Shown: in pieces, positions 53,323 through 63,387 of the stretch | How the letters are laid out: each line of letters opens with the position of its first letter | Position numbering within the stretch: the first letter of the stretch is position 1 | DNA from: Flavobacterium sp. N3904 | Lineage (GTDB): Bacteria; Bacteroidota; Bacteroidia; Flavobacteriales; Flavobacteriaceae | Assembly (NCBI RefSeq): GCF_025947305.1 | Contig: NZ_CP110009.1 | Coordinates: 1,612,001 to 1,676,000 of the forward strand | DNA: 64,000 bases | Direction of reading: 5' to 3' | Program-made: the position numbers and the translations under genes | Notes under the pieces: generated by a model | Databases searched by the model: none | The model's input: the letters and a program-made list of their open reading frames with translations, nothing else | What the model was told of the DNA's origin: nothing

Positions 53323-55476
53323 ATGAAAAGAAATTATAAAATACTCATAGTAATAGTATGCCTTTCGGCTACTTTATTTGCCTTTAATATAAATACAAAA
53401 AAGACAGTAGATCCCGAAAGAGATAAATTACTATTGGAGTTATTGACATTTGTAATTGAGAAAGGGCATTATAACCCAGCCATAATTGATGATAATTTCT
53501 CAAAAGGGGTGTATAAAGATTACATAGCCGCTTTGGATCCTTCCAAACGTTTTTTCTTGCAGTCTGATATTAATGAGTTTTCTAAATTCGAATTGGAGTT
53601 AGATGACCAATTAAACAATAAGGATTTGACTTTCTTTAATCTTACATACGACCGTTTAATGCTTCGCATGGAAGAAAGCAAAAAAATATTCAAAGACATA
53701 TTAAGTAAACCTTTTGATTATAAAATCGAGGAAGATTTTAATGTAGATTATGATAAGGCTCCGTATGCAAAAAATTCAACAGAATTGAAAGAAAGATGGA
53801 AAAAACAAATAAAATTATCTACACTATCTTCTTTTACAGATAAGCAAAAATTAGAAGAGGATAAAAAAGTAAAAGATCCAAAGTATGTCGAAAAAACGGA
53901 TATAGTATTGGAAAATGAAACCAGAGAAAGTTCATTGAATTCATTGAATGAATCTTTTGGGTTTATGAATGAGTTAAAAAGAGACGATTGGTTTACACTA
54001 TACATCAATTCCATCATGTCACAATTTGACCCGCATACTTCTTACTTCGCACCCGAAGAAAAAGAGCGTTTTGATGTGAGTATGAGCGGAAAACTTGAAG
54101 GTATTGGTGCCAGATTGCAAAAGAAAAATGATTATACAGAGATTTCAGAACTTATTTCTGGAGGGCCTGCATGGAGAGGAAAACAACTGGAGGCAGGAGA
54201 TTTAGTCATGAAAGTGGCTCAAGCCAATGGCGTTGCGGTAGATGTAGTAGGGATGCGCTTAGATGATGTTGTTAAGAAAATAAAAGGACCGAAAGGCTCT
54301 GAAGTGCGTTTGACTGTAAAAAAAGTTGACGGGACTATACAAGTTATTTCTATCATAAGAGATATTGTTGAGATAGAAGAAACGTATGCTAAATCTAGCG
54401 TTGTAGAGAAAAATGGTTTGAAATACGGAGTGATTTATTTACCGAAATTTTATATAGATTTCGAAAATAAAGATGGAAGAGACGCCGGAAAAGACATTGC
54501 TCTAGAAGTTGATCGTTTGAAAAAAGCTGGAGTAAATGGTATTGTATTAGACGTCCGTGATGATGGTGGTGGATCTTTGTCTACCGTTGTAGATATAGCT
54601 GGATTATTTATCGAACAGGGGCCTATCGTTCAGATTAAATCGGCAGGTAAGAAAAAAGAAATTTTGTATGATACTGATAAAAAAATCGAATGGGATGGGC
54701 CACTTGTAATTATGGTAAATGGCTTTTCGGCTTCGGCTTCAGAGATTTTGGCGGCTGCTATTCAGGACTATAAAAGAGGAGTTATTATTGGAAGCAAACA
54801 AACCTATGGTAAAGGAACGGTTCAAAATGTAATAGACTTGAACCAATTTGTACGCAATAGTGCTGCAGGTGATTTAGGAGCATTGAAAACAACGACTCAA
54901 AAATTTTATAGAATTAATGGTGGTTCGACACAATTAGAAGGGGTGAGTAGTGATATAGTTATGCCAGATCGATATGCTTATCTCAAGATGGGGGAACGTG
55001 ATGAAGCACATGCAATGCCATGGGACAAAATAGATCCGGCTCCTTACGCTGTTTGGAAAGACAATTCAAAATTTGATCAAGCTATCGCTAATAGTAAAAA
55101 AAGAATTGAACAGAATATTCAATTTAAATTGATTGAAGAAAACGCAAAATGGATTGATAGCAGAAGTGCCGAGAATACATACAGTTTGAATATTGATAAA
55201 TTCAAAGTAGCGCAAAATGAAATAGAAAATATTGCTAAAAAATATAAACCTATTGTTGATTACAAAAACAATTTAAAATTTACTTCTTTGCCTTATGAAT
55301 TGGAAGGAATGAGCAAAGATCCTTCTTTGAAAGAAAAAAGAGAAAGATGGCACGAAAGTTTATCAAAAGATATTTATGTAGAAGAAGCATTAAATGTTTT
55401 GGATGATTTACAGCCAAAATCTATCGTTAAAAACAATATACCTGAAATCAAAAAAGGGAAATTGGTTAAATCCTAA
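53323..55476 (+). CDS. Carboxy-terminal processing protease (S41, Prc/Tsp type), copy 1
   Basis: Periplasmic Ser/Lys protease that cuts proteins near the C-terminus. 717 residues from the ATG chosen here. Signal peptide IVIVCLSATLFAF; DUF3340-type helical N-terminus (to about 220). The PDZ domain includes MSGKLEGIGARLQKK. The peptidase domain has nucleophile Ser471 in VNGFSASASEILAAA and Lys497 in QTYGKGTVQ, matching Ser430/Lys455 of E. coli Prc. The C-terminus has SLPYELEGM. ATGs exist upstream (53302), but 53323 aligns with the second copy. The next gene is a paralogue about four-fifths identical by eye. Confidence 0.93.
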   Translation: MKRNYKILIVIVCLSATLFAFNINTKKTVDPERDKLLLELLTFVIEKGHYNPAIIDDNFSKGVYKDYIAALDPSKRFFLQSDINEFSKFELELDDQLNNKDLTFFNLTYDRLMLRMEESKKIFKDILSKPFDYKIEEDFNVDYDKAPYAKNSTELKERWKKQIKLSTLSSFTDKQKLEEDKKVKDPKYVEKTDIVLENETRESSLNSLNESFGFMNELKRDDWFTLYINSIMSQFDPHTSYFAPEEKERFDVSMSGKLEGIGARLQKKNDYTEISELISGGPAWRGKQLEAGDLVMKVAQANGVAVDVVGMRLDDVVKKIKGPKGSEVRLTVKKVDGTIQVISIIRDIVEIEETYAKSSVVEKNGLKYGVIYLPKFYIDFENKDGRDAGKDIALEVDRLKKAGVNGIVLDVRDDGGGSLSTVVDIAGLFIEQGPIVQIKSAGKKKEILYDTDKKIEWDGPLVIMVNGFSASASEILAAAIQDYKRGVIIGSKQTYGKGTVQNVIDLNQFVRNSAAGDLGALKTTTQKFYRINGGSTQLEGVSSDIVMPDRYAYLKMGERDEAHAMPWDKIDPAPYAVWKDNSKFDQAIANSKKRIEQNIQFKLIEENAKWIDSRSAENTYSLNIDKFKVAQNEIENIAKKYKPIVDYKNNLKFTSLPYELEGMSKDPSLKEKRERWHESLSKDIYVEEALNVLDDLQPKSIVKNNIPEIKKGKLVKS

Positions 55477-55784
55477 AATTTTCAATTTTTTACAAACAAG
55501 AAACGCTTCAATATTTTTTGAAGCGTTTTTTTTGACTCTATAATGCCTAAAAATCAGCATGAAAGGTATATTAACATGATTTTTTAAGTTAAAAAAGCAA
55601 GTTTATTTTTTTTATAAAAAATTATCTAATATACTATCGAGTTGACAGAGATTTTGATATAATTTAGAATTATATTTGACGGATTCTAATTTTATATTAG
55701 GAAATAAGATACTTTAAAATTGGCAGTAATTATTAAAGAAGATATGCGAATTACATATTCAAATAAAAACAATATTATCCACAG
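55477..55784. other. Gene-free spacer between the two proteases
   Basis: Holds the copy-1 terminator (55501-55533) and about 250 bases of AT-rich sequence. I see no ORF and no clear -7 box, nor any duplicated upstream sequence shared with copy 1. Transcription of copy 2 probably starts within it. Confidence 0.55.
55501..55533 (+). terminator. Intrinsic terminator after protease copy 1
   Basis: Perfect 11-base stem AAACGCTTCAA (55501-55511) with TTGAAGCGTTT (55518-55528), loop TATTTT, and a T-run to 55533. So the two tandem proteases are likely expressed separately. Confidence 0.88.
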
Positions 55785-57941
55785 ATGAAAAAAAACTTCG
55801 TAAAACTAATTGCAATAGTATGTCTTTCGACTTCATTATTCGCATTTGCTGTAAATACCAAGAAAAGAGTAGATCCTGAAAGAGATAAACTACTTTTGGA
55901 GTTATTGACATTTGTAATTCAAAAAGGGCATTACAATCCAGCAGTAATAGATGATAATTTTTCTAAAGGTGTTTATAAAGATTATATAGCCGCTCTAGAT
56001 CCATCAAAACGATTTTTCTTGCAGTCCGATATTAATGAGTTTTCCAAATACGAATTGGAATTAGACGACCAGTTGAATAACAAAGACTTAATTTTCTTTA
56101 ACCTAACTTACGATCGATTGATGTTTCGTATGGAAGAAAGCAAAAAAATATTTAAAGATATTTTAAGCACTCCATTTGATTATAAAATTGAAGAAGATTT
56201 TGATGTAAATTATGATAAAGCTGCTTATGCAAAAAATACTGCAGAACTTAAGGATAGATGGAGAAAGCAAATAAAGATATCTACACTATCTGCCCTTACA
56301 GATAAGCAAAAAGTTGAAGAAGCCGAAAAAATAAAAAACCCAAATTATGTTTCAAAATCAGATTTAGATTTGGAAAAAGAAACAAGAGAGAGTTCATTAA
56401 AATCATTGAATGAGTCTTTTGGGTTTATGAATGATTTAAAAAGAGAGGATTGGTTTGCATTATACATCAATTCCATCATGTCACAATTTGATCCGCACAC
56501 TTCTTATTTTGCACCCGAAGAAAAAGAACGCTTTGATGTAAGTATGAGCGGCAAATTTGAAGGGATTGGAGCTCAATTGCAAAAGAAGAATAATTACGTT
56601 GAGGTTTCGGAACTTATTTTTGGCGGACCTGCTTGGAGAGGAAAGCAATTGGAAAAAGGAGATTTAATTATCAAAGTAGCTCAATCAAATGGTGTTCCAG
56701 AAGATGTTGTGGGAATGCGTTTAAGTGATGTTATAAAAAAAATAAAAGGACAAAAAGGATCTGAGGTGCGTCTTACAGTTAAAAAAGCAGATGGTACTAT
56801 ACAAGTTGTCCCCATTATTAGAGACATTGTGGAAATCGAAGAAACGTATGTAAAATCAAGCCTAGTAGAGAAAAATGGGTTGAAATATGGTATTATTTAT
56901 TTGCCTAAATTTTATAAGGATTTAGAAAATATTGAAGGTGATGGAAGAGATGCTGCCAAGGATATAGCTATTGAAGTAGACCGTTTGAAAAAAGCTGATG
57001 TTAATGGTATAGTATTAGATGTTCGTGACGATGGAGGAGGTTCTTTAGCTACAGTTGTTGATATTGCTGGTTTGTTTATAAAAGATGGACCTATTGTTCA
57101 AGTCAAATCTGGAGACAAAAAAGAAATTTTGTATGATACTGATAAGAAGATTGAATGGGATGGACCACTGGTAATTATGGTAAATGAATTTTCAGCATCA
57201 GCTTCGGAAATTTTGGCGGCAGCTATTCAGGATTATAAAAGAGGAATTATTGTTGGTAGCAAACAAACGTATGGTAAAGGGACAGTACAAAGAGTTTTGG
57301 ATCTAAATCAATATGTACAGAACAGTACTCTTGGGGATTTAGGAGCTTTGAAATTAACCATTCAAAAATTTTATAGAATCGATGGAGGTTCAACGCAATT
57401 GGAGGGAGTAAGAAGTGATGTAGTTATGCCAGATAGATATGAATATTTAAAAATGAGAGAGCGTGACGAAGCACATGCAATGTCATGGGACAAAATTGAT
57501 GCTGCGCCTTATACGGTTTGGAATGACAATGCAAAATTTGATCAGGCTATTGCTAATAGCAGAAAGAGAATTTCAGAAAACTTTCAATTTAATTTGATTG
57601 AAGAAAATGCTAAATGGATTGATAGTAGGAGCAATGACAATACTTACAGTTTAAATATAGATAAATTCAGAGTGGAGCAGAATGAAATTGATGCCATTGC
57701 AAAAAAGTATCAGCCTATTGTAGATTATAAAAATGATTTGAATTTTACTTCTTTGCCTTATGAATTGGAAGGAATGAATATTGATCCTTCTTTAAAAGAA
57801 AAAAGAGAAAGATGGCATGAAAGTCTGTCTAAAGATATTTATGTAGAAGAAGCGTTAAATGTATTGGACGATTTGCAACCGAGATTAATCGTAAAACACA
57901 ATATGCCTGAATTTAAAAAAGGCAAATTAGTTAAATCCTAA
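55785..57941 (+). CDS. Carboxy-terminal processing protease (S41, Prc/Tsp type), copy 2
   Basis: 718 residues, colinear with copy 1 over its full length. Signal peptide KLIAIVCLSTSLFAFAV. Same order of domains: helical N-terminus, PDZ (MSGKFEGIGAQLQKK), and the S41 domain with VNEFSASASEILAAA and KQTYGKGTVQRV. The catalytic Ser and Lys are both present, so the copy should be active. Visible differences cluster in the N-terminal signal region and around residues 140-200; copy 2 also has an insertion (IEGDGRDAAKD for KDGRDAGKD). Both end in KKGKLVKS. Separate regulation is suggested by the terminator between them. Confidence 0.93.
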   Translation: MKKNFVKLIAIVCLSTSLFAFAVNTKKRVDPERDKLLLELLTFVIQKGHYNPAVIDDNFSKGVYKDYIAALDPSKRFFLQSDINEFSKYELELDDQLNNKDLIFFNLTYDRLMFRMEESKKIFKDILSTPFDYKIEEDFDVNYDKAAYAKNTAELKDRWRKQIKISTLSALTDKQKVEEAEKIKNPNYVSKSDLDLEKETRESSLKSLNESFGFMNDLKREDWFALYINSIMSQFDPHTSYFAPEEKERFDVSMSGKFEGIGAQLQKKNNYVEVSELIFGGPAWRGKQLEKGDLIIKVAQSNGVPEDVVGMRLSDVIKKIKGQKGSEVRLTVKKADGTIQVVPIIRDIVEIEETYVKSSLVEKNGLKYGIIYLPKFYKDLENIEGDGRDAAKDIAIEVDRLKKADVNGIVLDVRDDGGGSLATVVDIAGLFIKDGPIVQVKSGDKKEILYDTDKKIEWDGPLVIMVNEFSASASEILAAAIQDYKRGIIVGSKQTYGKGTVQRVLDLNQYVQNSTLGDLGALKLTIQKFYRIDGGSTQLEGVRSDVVMPDRYEYLKMRERDEAHAMSWDKIDAAPYTVWNDNAKFDQAIANSRKRISENFQFNLIEENAKWIDSRSNDNTYSLNIDKFRVEQNEIDAIAKKYQPIVDYKNDLNFTSLPYELEGMNIDPSLKEKRERWHESLSKDIYVEEALNVLDDLQPRLIVKHNMPEFKKGKLVKS

Positions 57942-58014
57942 TACGTTAATCACTGTGAGAAATGCTTTAAAAACATTTTGAATGTTTCTTTTTGCAAAAA
58001 ATAATTTTATAAAA

Positions 58015-58851
58015 ATGAGATCTCTACGTTTCCTGATTTTTATTTTGGTGTTTACTCTTTTTTTTATTTGCTGCAAGGACAATAATTTTGATAACAATGC
58101 TTTTGTCAAAAGAGAACAAAAAGTGGTTAACTCAAGCAATGTTTTACTTTCTAAAGAGCAAAGGAACCAAAATAGTTCCTCAGATTATTTGCCAACTTCA
58201 ACAACAAATCAAATTATAGACCACCAGTTTTATACCTTATCGTATAGTGAAAAGTACGAGCAAGCAGAATGGGTGGCTTATCGACTTCATATAAATAAGA
58301 AAAGAAATCATTTCAAAAGACCATTTTTTATTGAAGATCCAAAAGTAGCAACGGGTTCTGCAGATTGGAAAAACTACAAAAATTCCGGTTATGACAAAGG
58401 ACATCTTTGCCCTGCAGGTGATATGAGTTTTGATAAGAACGCTTACTATGATACTTTTTTTACTTCAAATATTTCACCTCAATTGCATGAATTCAATGAT
58501 GGAGTTTGGAATAGATTGGAAGAAAAAGTGCGTTATTGGGCTGAAAAATATGATGGTCTTTATGTAGTTACAGGAGGTGTGTTATCGAATTCATTATCAA
58601 CAATAGGAAAAGAAAAAGTAGCTATACCAAACTATTTTTATAAAATTATTTTAAATAGTTCTAACGGGAATTATAAAATAATTGCATTCTTGATACCTAA
58701 TAAAAAAAGTGATAAGTCTTTATACAGTTTTGTTGTTTCAGTTGACAGTATAGAAAAAATGACAGGAATTGATTTCTTTCCTAAATTGGAGGATTCCATC
58801 GAAAACAAGTTGGAAAAAACAAATGATTACAAAGAGTGGAGTTTTAATTAG
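58015..58851 (+). CDS. DNA/RNA non-specific endonuclease, lipoprotein
   Basis: 278 residues. A lipoprotein signal (FLIFILVFTLFFICCKDNN, lipid Cys within the Cys pair) anchors it to the envelope. The NUC domain follows: YDKGHLCPAGDM, where the family usually has DRGH; the catalytic His is present and Arg is replaced by Lys. The segment NISPQLHEFNDGVWNRLE carries the metal-binding Asn. The upstream ATG at 57982 would place a near-consensus -7 sequence (TCTTTTTG) inside the gene, so I use 58015, where the lipoprotein signal begins. It could serve nutrient nucleic acid use or extracellular DNA breakdown. Convergent with rodA, 9 bases apart. Confidence 0.9.
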   Translation: MRSLRFLIFILVFTLFFICCKDNNFDNNAFVKREQKVVNSSNVLLSKEQRNQNSSSDYLPTSTTNQIIDHQFYTLSYSEKYEQAEWVAYRLHINKKRNHFKRPFFIEDPKVATGSADWKNYKNSGYDKGHLCPAGDMSFDKNAYYDTFFTSNISPQLHEFNDGVWNRLEEKVRYWAEKYDGLYVVTGGVLSNSLSTIGKEKVAIPNYFYKIILNSSNGNYKIIAFLIPNKKSDKSLYSFVVSVDSIEKMTGIDFFPKLEDSIENKLEKTNDYKEWSFN

Positions 58852-58860
58852 TGCACTTTT

Positions 58861-60096
58861 TTACCATTCATTTACTTTATTGGCGTCCATTTTTATAAAA
58901 ATAAATAATAAAATAGTAAAACCCCAAAGTCCGGAACCTCCATACGAAAAGAAAGGCAAGGGAACACCAATGGTCGGAAATATTCCAACAACCATAGCAA
59001 TATTTACAAAAAAGTGGGTAAATAATATTCCGGCAACACAATAGCCATAAACTCTGCTAAATTTCGTTTTTTGTCTTTCGGCAAGATAAATTACACGAAG
59101 GAACAGTCCTACAAATAATCCAATTACAACCAAAGAACCAACAAAACCCCATTCTTCACCTACTGTTGTAAAAATATAATCGGTATGTTGTTCTGGTACA
59201 AAACCACCCTTGGTTTGAGTGCCTTCAAGAAAACCTTTTCCAAGCCAACCCCCAGAGCCAATTGCAATTTCAGATTGATTGGTATTGTATCCAATACCTT
59301 TCATGTCTACTGCTTTACCCAATAAAATATTAAATCGATCGCGATGATGCTGTTTGAAAACGTGAGTAAACACATAATTTACAGACAACACAAAACCGGA
59401 AATAGCTGCAAAAAGAATACCGCTTAGTACTACATTTCGATCACCTAATCGTGATTTGTAATGAATAAATACTAAAACGATAAGCGCAATTAAAATTACA
59501 TATTGCGGCTCTAAAACCAATGTTAATACAAATAGTAGAATAGTGATAAATCCTGTCCAGACATACCAAGAAGGTAATCCTTCCCGATACAAAACAATTA
59601 TAAAAACACTATAGATTAAGGCACTTCCCGGGTCGGGTTGCGGCAAGATCAACATTACGGGCAAAAACACAATGGCTAATGCTTGAATTTGTCGATTGAC
59701 ATCTTTTAAATTAATCTGAGTGTCACTGAGATATTTTGCCAAGGCTAATGCTGTAGCGGCTTTTGCAAATTCGGAAGGTTGTAATGTGAAGCTTCCAAAG
59801 GCATACCAACAGCGTTGACCTGCAATTACTTTACCAAATAAAAATAAACCTGCCAATGATAATAAAGAGAAGCCAAATATAATACTGGCATATTTTTCAT
59901 AAAATTTACCGTCAATGTATAGTAAAATAAAAATAAGCGGGATTGTTAAAGCGATAAATATGGCTTGTTTTTCATATGTGCCTTCTGTGGAAGAATAGGA
60001 TGAAGAATAGATATTCAACCAGCCTAAAAATACAAGTGCAATATAGATAATGATACATATCCAATCAATATTGTTTGATAAACTTTGATTTTTCAT
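58861..60096 (-). CDS. rodA: Rod shape-determining protein RodA (peptidoglycan glycosyltransferase, SEDS)
   Basis: Polymerises glycan strands for cell elongation together with PBP2. 411 residues, about ten transmembrane segments. SEDS signatures: CWYAFGSFTLQPSEFAKAA, LPQPDPGSALIYSVF, and PEQHTDYIFTTVGEEWGFVG with the conserved Glu, then GVPLPFFSYGGSGLWGFT. A long loop near residues 245-300 carries GSGGWLGKGFLEGTQ. It starts 14 bases after mrdA, the last gene of the mre cluster. Confidence 0.95.
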   Translation of the reverse strand: MKNQSLSNNIDWICIIIYIALVFLGWLNIYSSSYSSTEGTYEKQAIFIALTIPLIFILLYIDGKFYEKYASIIFGFSLLSLAGLFLFGKVIAGQRCWYAFGSFTLQPSEFAKAATALALAKYLSDTQINLKDVNRQIQALAIVFLPVMLILPQPDPGSALIYSVFIIVLYREGLPSWYVWTGFITILLFVLTLVLEPQYVILIALIVLVFIHYKSRLGDRNVVLSGILFAAISGFVLSVNYVFTHVFKQHHRDRFNILLGKAVDMKGIGYNTNQSEIAIGSGGWLGKGFLEGTQTKGGFVPEQHTDYIFTTVGEEWGFVGSLVVIGLFVGLFLRVIYLAERQKTKFSRVYGYCVAGILFTHFFVNIAMVVGIFPTIGVPLPFFSYGGSGLWGFTILLFIFIKMDANKVNEW

Positions 60097-60110
60097 TTGA
60101 TATGAATGTA

Positions 60111-62048
60111 TTATTTTTTGGTTTTAGTAGAGTCTATCTTTAGAGCAGTTGCTTTTGTTTTACTTTGTAAAATAGAATCTTTTATCCTTAATTCTTTTTT
60201 AATTTCTTCAGAAAGGCCACCTAGTTTTGCGTATTGTCCTTGTAAACTTGAATTTAATACTCTAGTTTCTAAGTCGGTTCTTGTGATTTTTTTCCTAAGG
60301 TATTTTTCAATCATTAAACTCGCAATAGGGCCTGCAATTGTTGAGCCAAACCCTCCATTTTCAACCAAAATGGCTATCGCTATTTTAGGATTGTCTTTTG
60401 GGGCAAAAGCGACAAAAATCGAGTGATCTTTAAGTTGAACTCTTTTACCATCAATTTTAGCAAAATTTTCAGCAGTTCCTGTTTTTCCACAAATATCAAT
60501 TCCTTCTACTCTTAAGGCATAAGCCGTTCCTTTATTATAAACATCGAATAGTCCACTAATCATAGGTGGGAAATATTTTTTGTCAATAGTAGTTACGTGT
60601 TTTGTTGTGAATTTTGGATCAATTTTTTCTCCTTTAATCTTTTTGATGATATGAGGAGTATAATAATAGCCCTCATTGGCCACGGCCGACATCATGTTGG
60701 CCAATTGAATGGGAGTCATTAATACTTCTCCTTGCCCAATGGCATTAGAAATTATAGTGGTTCCTCTCCAGCCGCCATTAGGATATATTTTTTTATATGT
60801 TTTAGAGCTAGGAATATTTCCTTTTTTTCCGGTAGGTAAATCATAACCCATAAATTGACCTAATCCAAAACTCTTTACGTGATTACTCCAGACATCAACT
60901 GAATAGGCAGGTTTTGCATATTTGGCGATAGTTCTTAAGTAAACATTTGAGAAATAGGCGTTGCAAGATTTATAAATGCCAACATGTAAATCGCGAACAC
61001 CACCACCACAGTGGCATCTCTGAAATCGCCCTCTAGCATAAGCAAAACCATGATTGCACATAAATGTAGTTTCTTCCTCTACAACTTGCTCTTGAAGTCC
61101 AACTAAGCCAGTTAGAATTTTAAACGGAGACCCTGGAGGATATTCTGCAAGTAACCCTCGGTCATAAAGTGGTTTTGCAATAGAATCGTGATACAGTTTT
61201 GTGTAATTTTTGGATCTTTGACGGCCTACTAATATTCCTGGATCATAGGAAGGTGCTGTGACTAGGGCTAGAATTTCACCAGTTTTGGGTTCAATCGCTA
61301 CAATACCACCTCTTTTATTAACCATTAATTCTTCACCATATTTTTGCAGAGCAGCGTCAATTGTTAGATTTATATCCTCGCCCTGAACAGCAATAGTGTC
61401 GTATTTCCCTTCTTTGAAAGCCCCAATTTCTCTATTGAATTTGTCTTTTTGAAAATATTTCACCCCTTTTATACCTCTCAGTGTTTTTTCATAACTTTCT
61501 TCAACACCTTGTTTCCCAATTAAATCACCACTTTTGTAGTATGGATTTTTGGCAATAAGTTTCTCATTGGCCTGCGTGATAAAACCAAAAATATTGGCAC
61601 CATAATTTACTTCATAATCGCGTAGAGAACGCTTTTGAAAATAGAAACCTTCAAACTTTCTGATTTTTTCCTGAAATGCCGCAAATTCACTTTTGTTTAA
61701 TTGTGCCAAAAAAACAGAAGGTAATCGTGGACTATAAACTTTTGCTTTTTCAATTTTTTTTATAAAATCTTCTTTGGTAATATTTAATAACTGACAGAAT
61801 TCTAAGGTATCGGTGTTTTTTAACTCTCTTGGAATTACCATGATGTCATAAGAAGGCTGATTGGCAACCAACAAAACACCGTTCCTGTCATAAATATAAC
61901 CGCGTTCAGGATAATCATACTTAATTTTAATAGCATTATTGTCGGACTTAAGTTTATAAGTGTCATCAATAATTTGCAAATAAAATATTCGGAGGATTAA
62001 TAAAGAAGCGCCAATTATAATTAAAGCTGGCAACAGGACTTTTCTCAT
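60111..62048 (-). CDS. mrdA: Penicillin-binding protein 2 (elongation transpeptidase)
   Basis: Cross-links peptidoglycan with RodA during elongation; also called PBP2. 645 residues. One N-terminal membrane helix (PALIIIGASLLILRIFYLQI) leads to a periplasmic dimerisation domain (RGYIYDRNGVLLVANQPSYD). The transpeptidase domain has SxxK in PPGSPFKILTG, SxN in YKSCNAYFSNV, and KTG in CGKTGTAENFAK. A Cys cluster (TFMCNHGFAYARGRFQRCHC) just after the SxxK motif is a feature of Bacteroidota PBP2 proteins. It overlaps mreD by 4 bases. Confidence 0.96.
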   Translation of the reverse strand: MRKVLLPALIIIGASLLILRIFYLQIIDDTYKLKSDNNAIKIKYDYPERGYIYDRNGVLLVANQPSYDIMVIPRELKNTDTLEFCQLLNITKEDFIKKIEKAKVYSPRLPSVFLAQLNKSEFAAFQEKIRKFEGFYFQKRSLRDYEVNYGANIFGFITQANEKLIAKNPYYKSGDLIGKQGVEESYEKTLRGIKGVKYFQKDKFNREIGAFKEGKYDTIAVQGEDINLTIDAALQKYGEELMVNKRGGIVAIEPKTGEILALVTAPSYDPGILVGRQRSKNYTKLYHDSIAKPLYDRGLLAEYPPGSPFKILTGLVGLQEQVVEEETTFMCNHGFAYARGRFQRCHCGGGVRDLHVGIYKSCNAYFSNVYLRTIAKYAKPAYSVDVWSNHVKSFGLGQFMGYDLPTGKKGNIPSSKTYKKIYPNGGWRGTTIISNAIGQGEVLMTPIQLANMMSAVANEGYYYTPHIIKKIKGEKIDPKFTTKHVTTIDKKYFPPMISGLFDVYNKGTAYALRVEGIDICGKTGTAENFAKIDGKRVQLKDHSIFVAFAPKDNPKIAIAILVENGGFGSTIAGPIASLMIEKYLRKKITRTDLETRVLNSSLQGQYAKLGGLSEEIKKELRIKDSILQSKTKATALKIDSTKTKK

Positions 62049-62551
62049 CTTTTATTTGGCTTTATAAGGTAAATCAGAATGATACAACAAATGATGGTAA
62101 ATACTGTACTTAAAATAGTTCTAAGTAAAACATCGAAAAAGAAACTTATTTGAAAAGATTCTAATAAAAACAAGGTAAAATTATGAGTGACAACCGAAAG
62201 TAAAATAAAAGAGAATCGTTCGGGTGTTAAGACATCATTTAATTTTACAGTTTGATATTCATAACTGAGTCCAAATGAAAATTTAAAAAAGAAAGGTCTA
62301 AAGTAGGCAAGAAGTAAACAAGCGGTAGCATGTACTCCTCCCGAATTACAAAATAAATCCATTATCAAACCTAGTAAAAAACTGGACATCAGTAATCCAG
62401 CTCTATTACCATTTACTGGATACAAAATGATAAAAAGAATATAAGGAAATGCACTTATATAACCCCAAAAATTCATGTTATTAAAAACTAGAATTTGTAA
62501 GGCTAATAAGGAGATAAATCGAAAAATGTTCACCAAAAACGTGCTATTCAT
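62045..62551 (-). CDS. mreD: Rod shape-determining protein MreD
   Basis: 168 residues, five predicted transmembrane helices (including FRFISLLALQILVFNNMNFW and SFLLGLIMDLFCNSGGVHAT). MreD links MreC to RodA and PBP2 in the elongasome. Sequence conservation in this family is low, so position and topology weigh most. It overlaps mreC by 8 bases and mrdA by 4, which is strong coupling. Confidence 0.9.
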   Translation of the reverse strand: MNSTFLVNIFRFISLLALQILVFNNMNFWGYISAFPYILFIILYPVNGNRAGLLMSSFLLGLIMDLFCNSGGVHATACLLLAYFRPFFFKFSFGLSYEYQTVKLNDVLTPERFSFILLSVVTHNFTLFLLESFQISFFFDVLLRTILSTVFTIICCIILIYLIKPNKR

Positions 62552-63368
62552 CTTTACCTTGTTTTTCTAAATTTTTAATTTCTTCGCTGTTCCCAGATTT
62601 TATAATGTAAACATGGCCCAAATTGGTCATATCGTTAAATAGTTTTACTGTTATGGTATAATAATGCGTTTCAGTATCTGTTTCCAATTTAGAAATAGTT
62701 CCAATCCCTATGTTTTCTGGAAATATAACTGATTGTCCACCAGTAACAATTGTGTCACCTTTTTTTACCGTAGCCAATCTAGGGACGTCTATCAACTGAA
62801 CGTAACCTGTACTTTTTCCATTCCAATTCAAGGAGCCAAAGTGATCGGAATTTTTGATTTTGGCATTGATTTGTGATTTAATATTCAAGATACTTATAAC
62901 AGTAGAATAATTGGCCGATACATTGTCAGTAATTCCAACAATTCCAAGACTGTTTACAACACCCATATCAGGTTTCACCCCTTTTTTAGAACCTGCATTC
63001 AGAGTTAAAAAGTTTTCGTATACATTGAAAGAGTTATGAATAACTTTGGCAACTACAATGTCTTCTGGTTCAACTCCTTTTAGATTTTCTAAATCAGGAA
63101 CTTTGGTACTGTCTTGAGTTTTAAAAAGTAAACTTTTTAAATTGGCATTCTCCATGGCGAGTTCATCATTTTGCTCTTTTAGATGAAGGTATTCATCGAA
63201 AGCATTGATTTGTTCATAGACACCGCCACTCAAAAAATTGGCAGAACTAATGACTTTACTCCTGTGAAATGAATGGGATTGAATAGTGAGCGATAACGAA
63301 ATACCCAAAAGCAGCAAAAACAGCAATCTATTACTGTTTTTTATAATAAATGAAAATATTTGCTGCAT
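62544..63368 (-). CDS. mreC: Rod shape-determining protein MreC
   Basis: 274 residues with one N-terminal membrane helix (NSNRLLFLLLLGISLSLTI). A periplasmic coiled coil comes next (about 60-100: DEYLHLKEQNDELAMENANL), then the MreC beta-barrel pair (LTLNAGSKKGVKPDMGVVNS; TIVTGGQSVIFPENIGIGTI). MreC is the periplasmic scaffold of the elongasome. It lies between mreB and mreD, with a hairpin upstream in the gap to mreB. Confidence 0.94.
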   Translation of the reverse strand: MQQIFSFIIKNSNRLLFLLLLGISLSLTIQSHSFHRSKVISSANFLSGGVYEQINAFDEYLHLKEQNDELAMENANLKSLLFKTQDSTKVPDLENLKGVEPEDIVVAKVIHNSFNVYENFLTLNAGSKKGVKPDMGVVNSLGIVGITDNVSANYSTVISILNIKSQINAKIKNSDHFGSLNWNGKSTGYVQLIDVPRLATVKKGDTIVTGGQSVIFPENIGIGTISKLETDTETHYYTITVKLFNDMTNLGHVYIIKSGNSEEIKNLEKQGKDE

Positions 63369-63387
63369 TTTTTAAATTTAAAAATTT

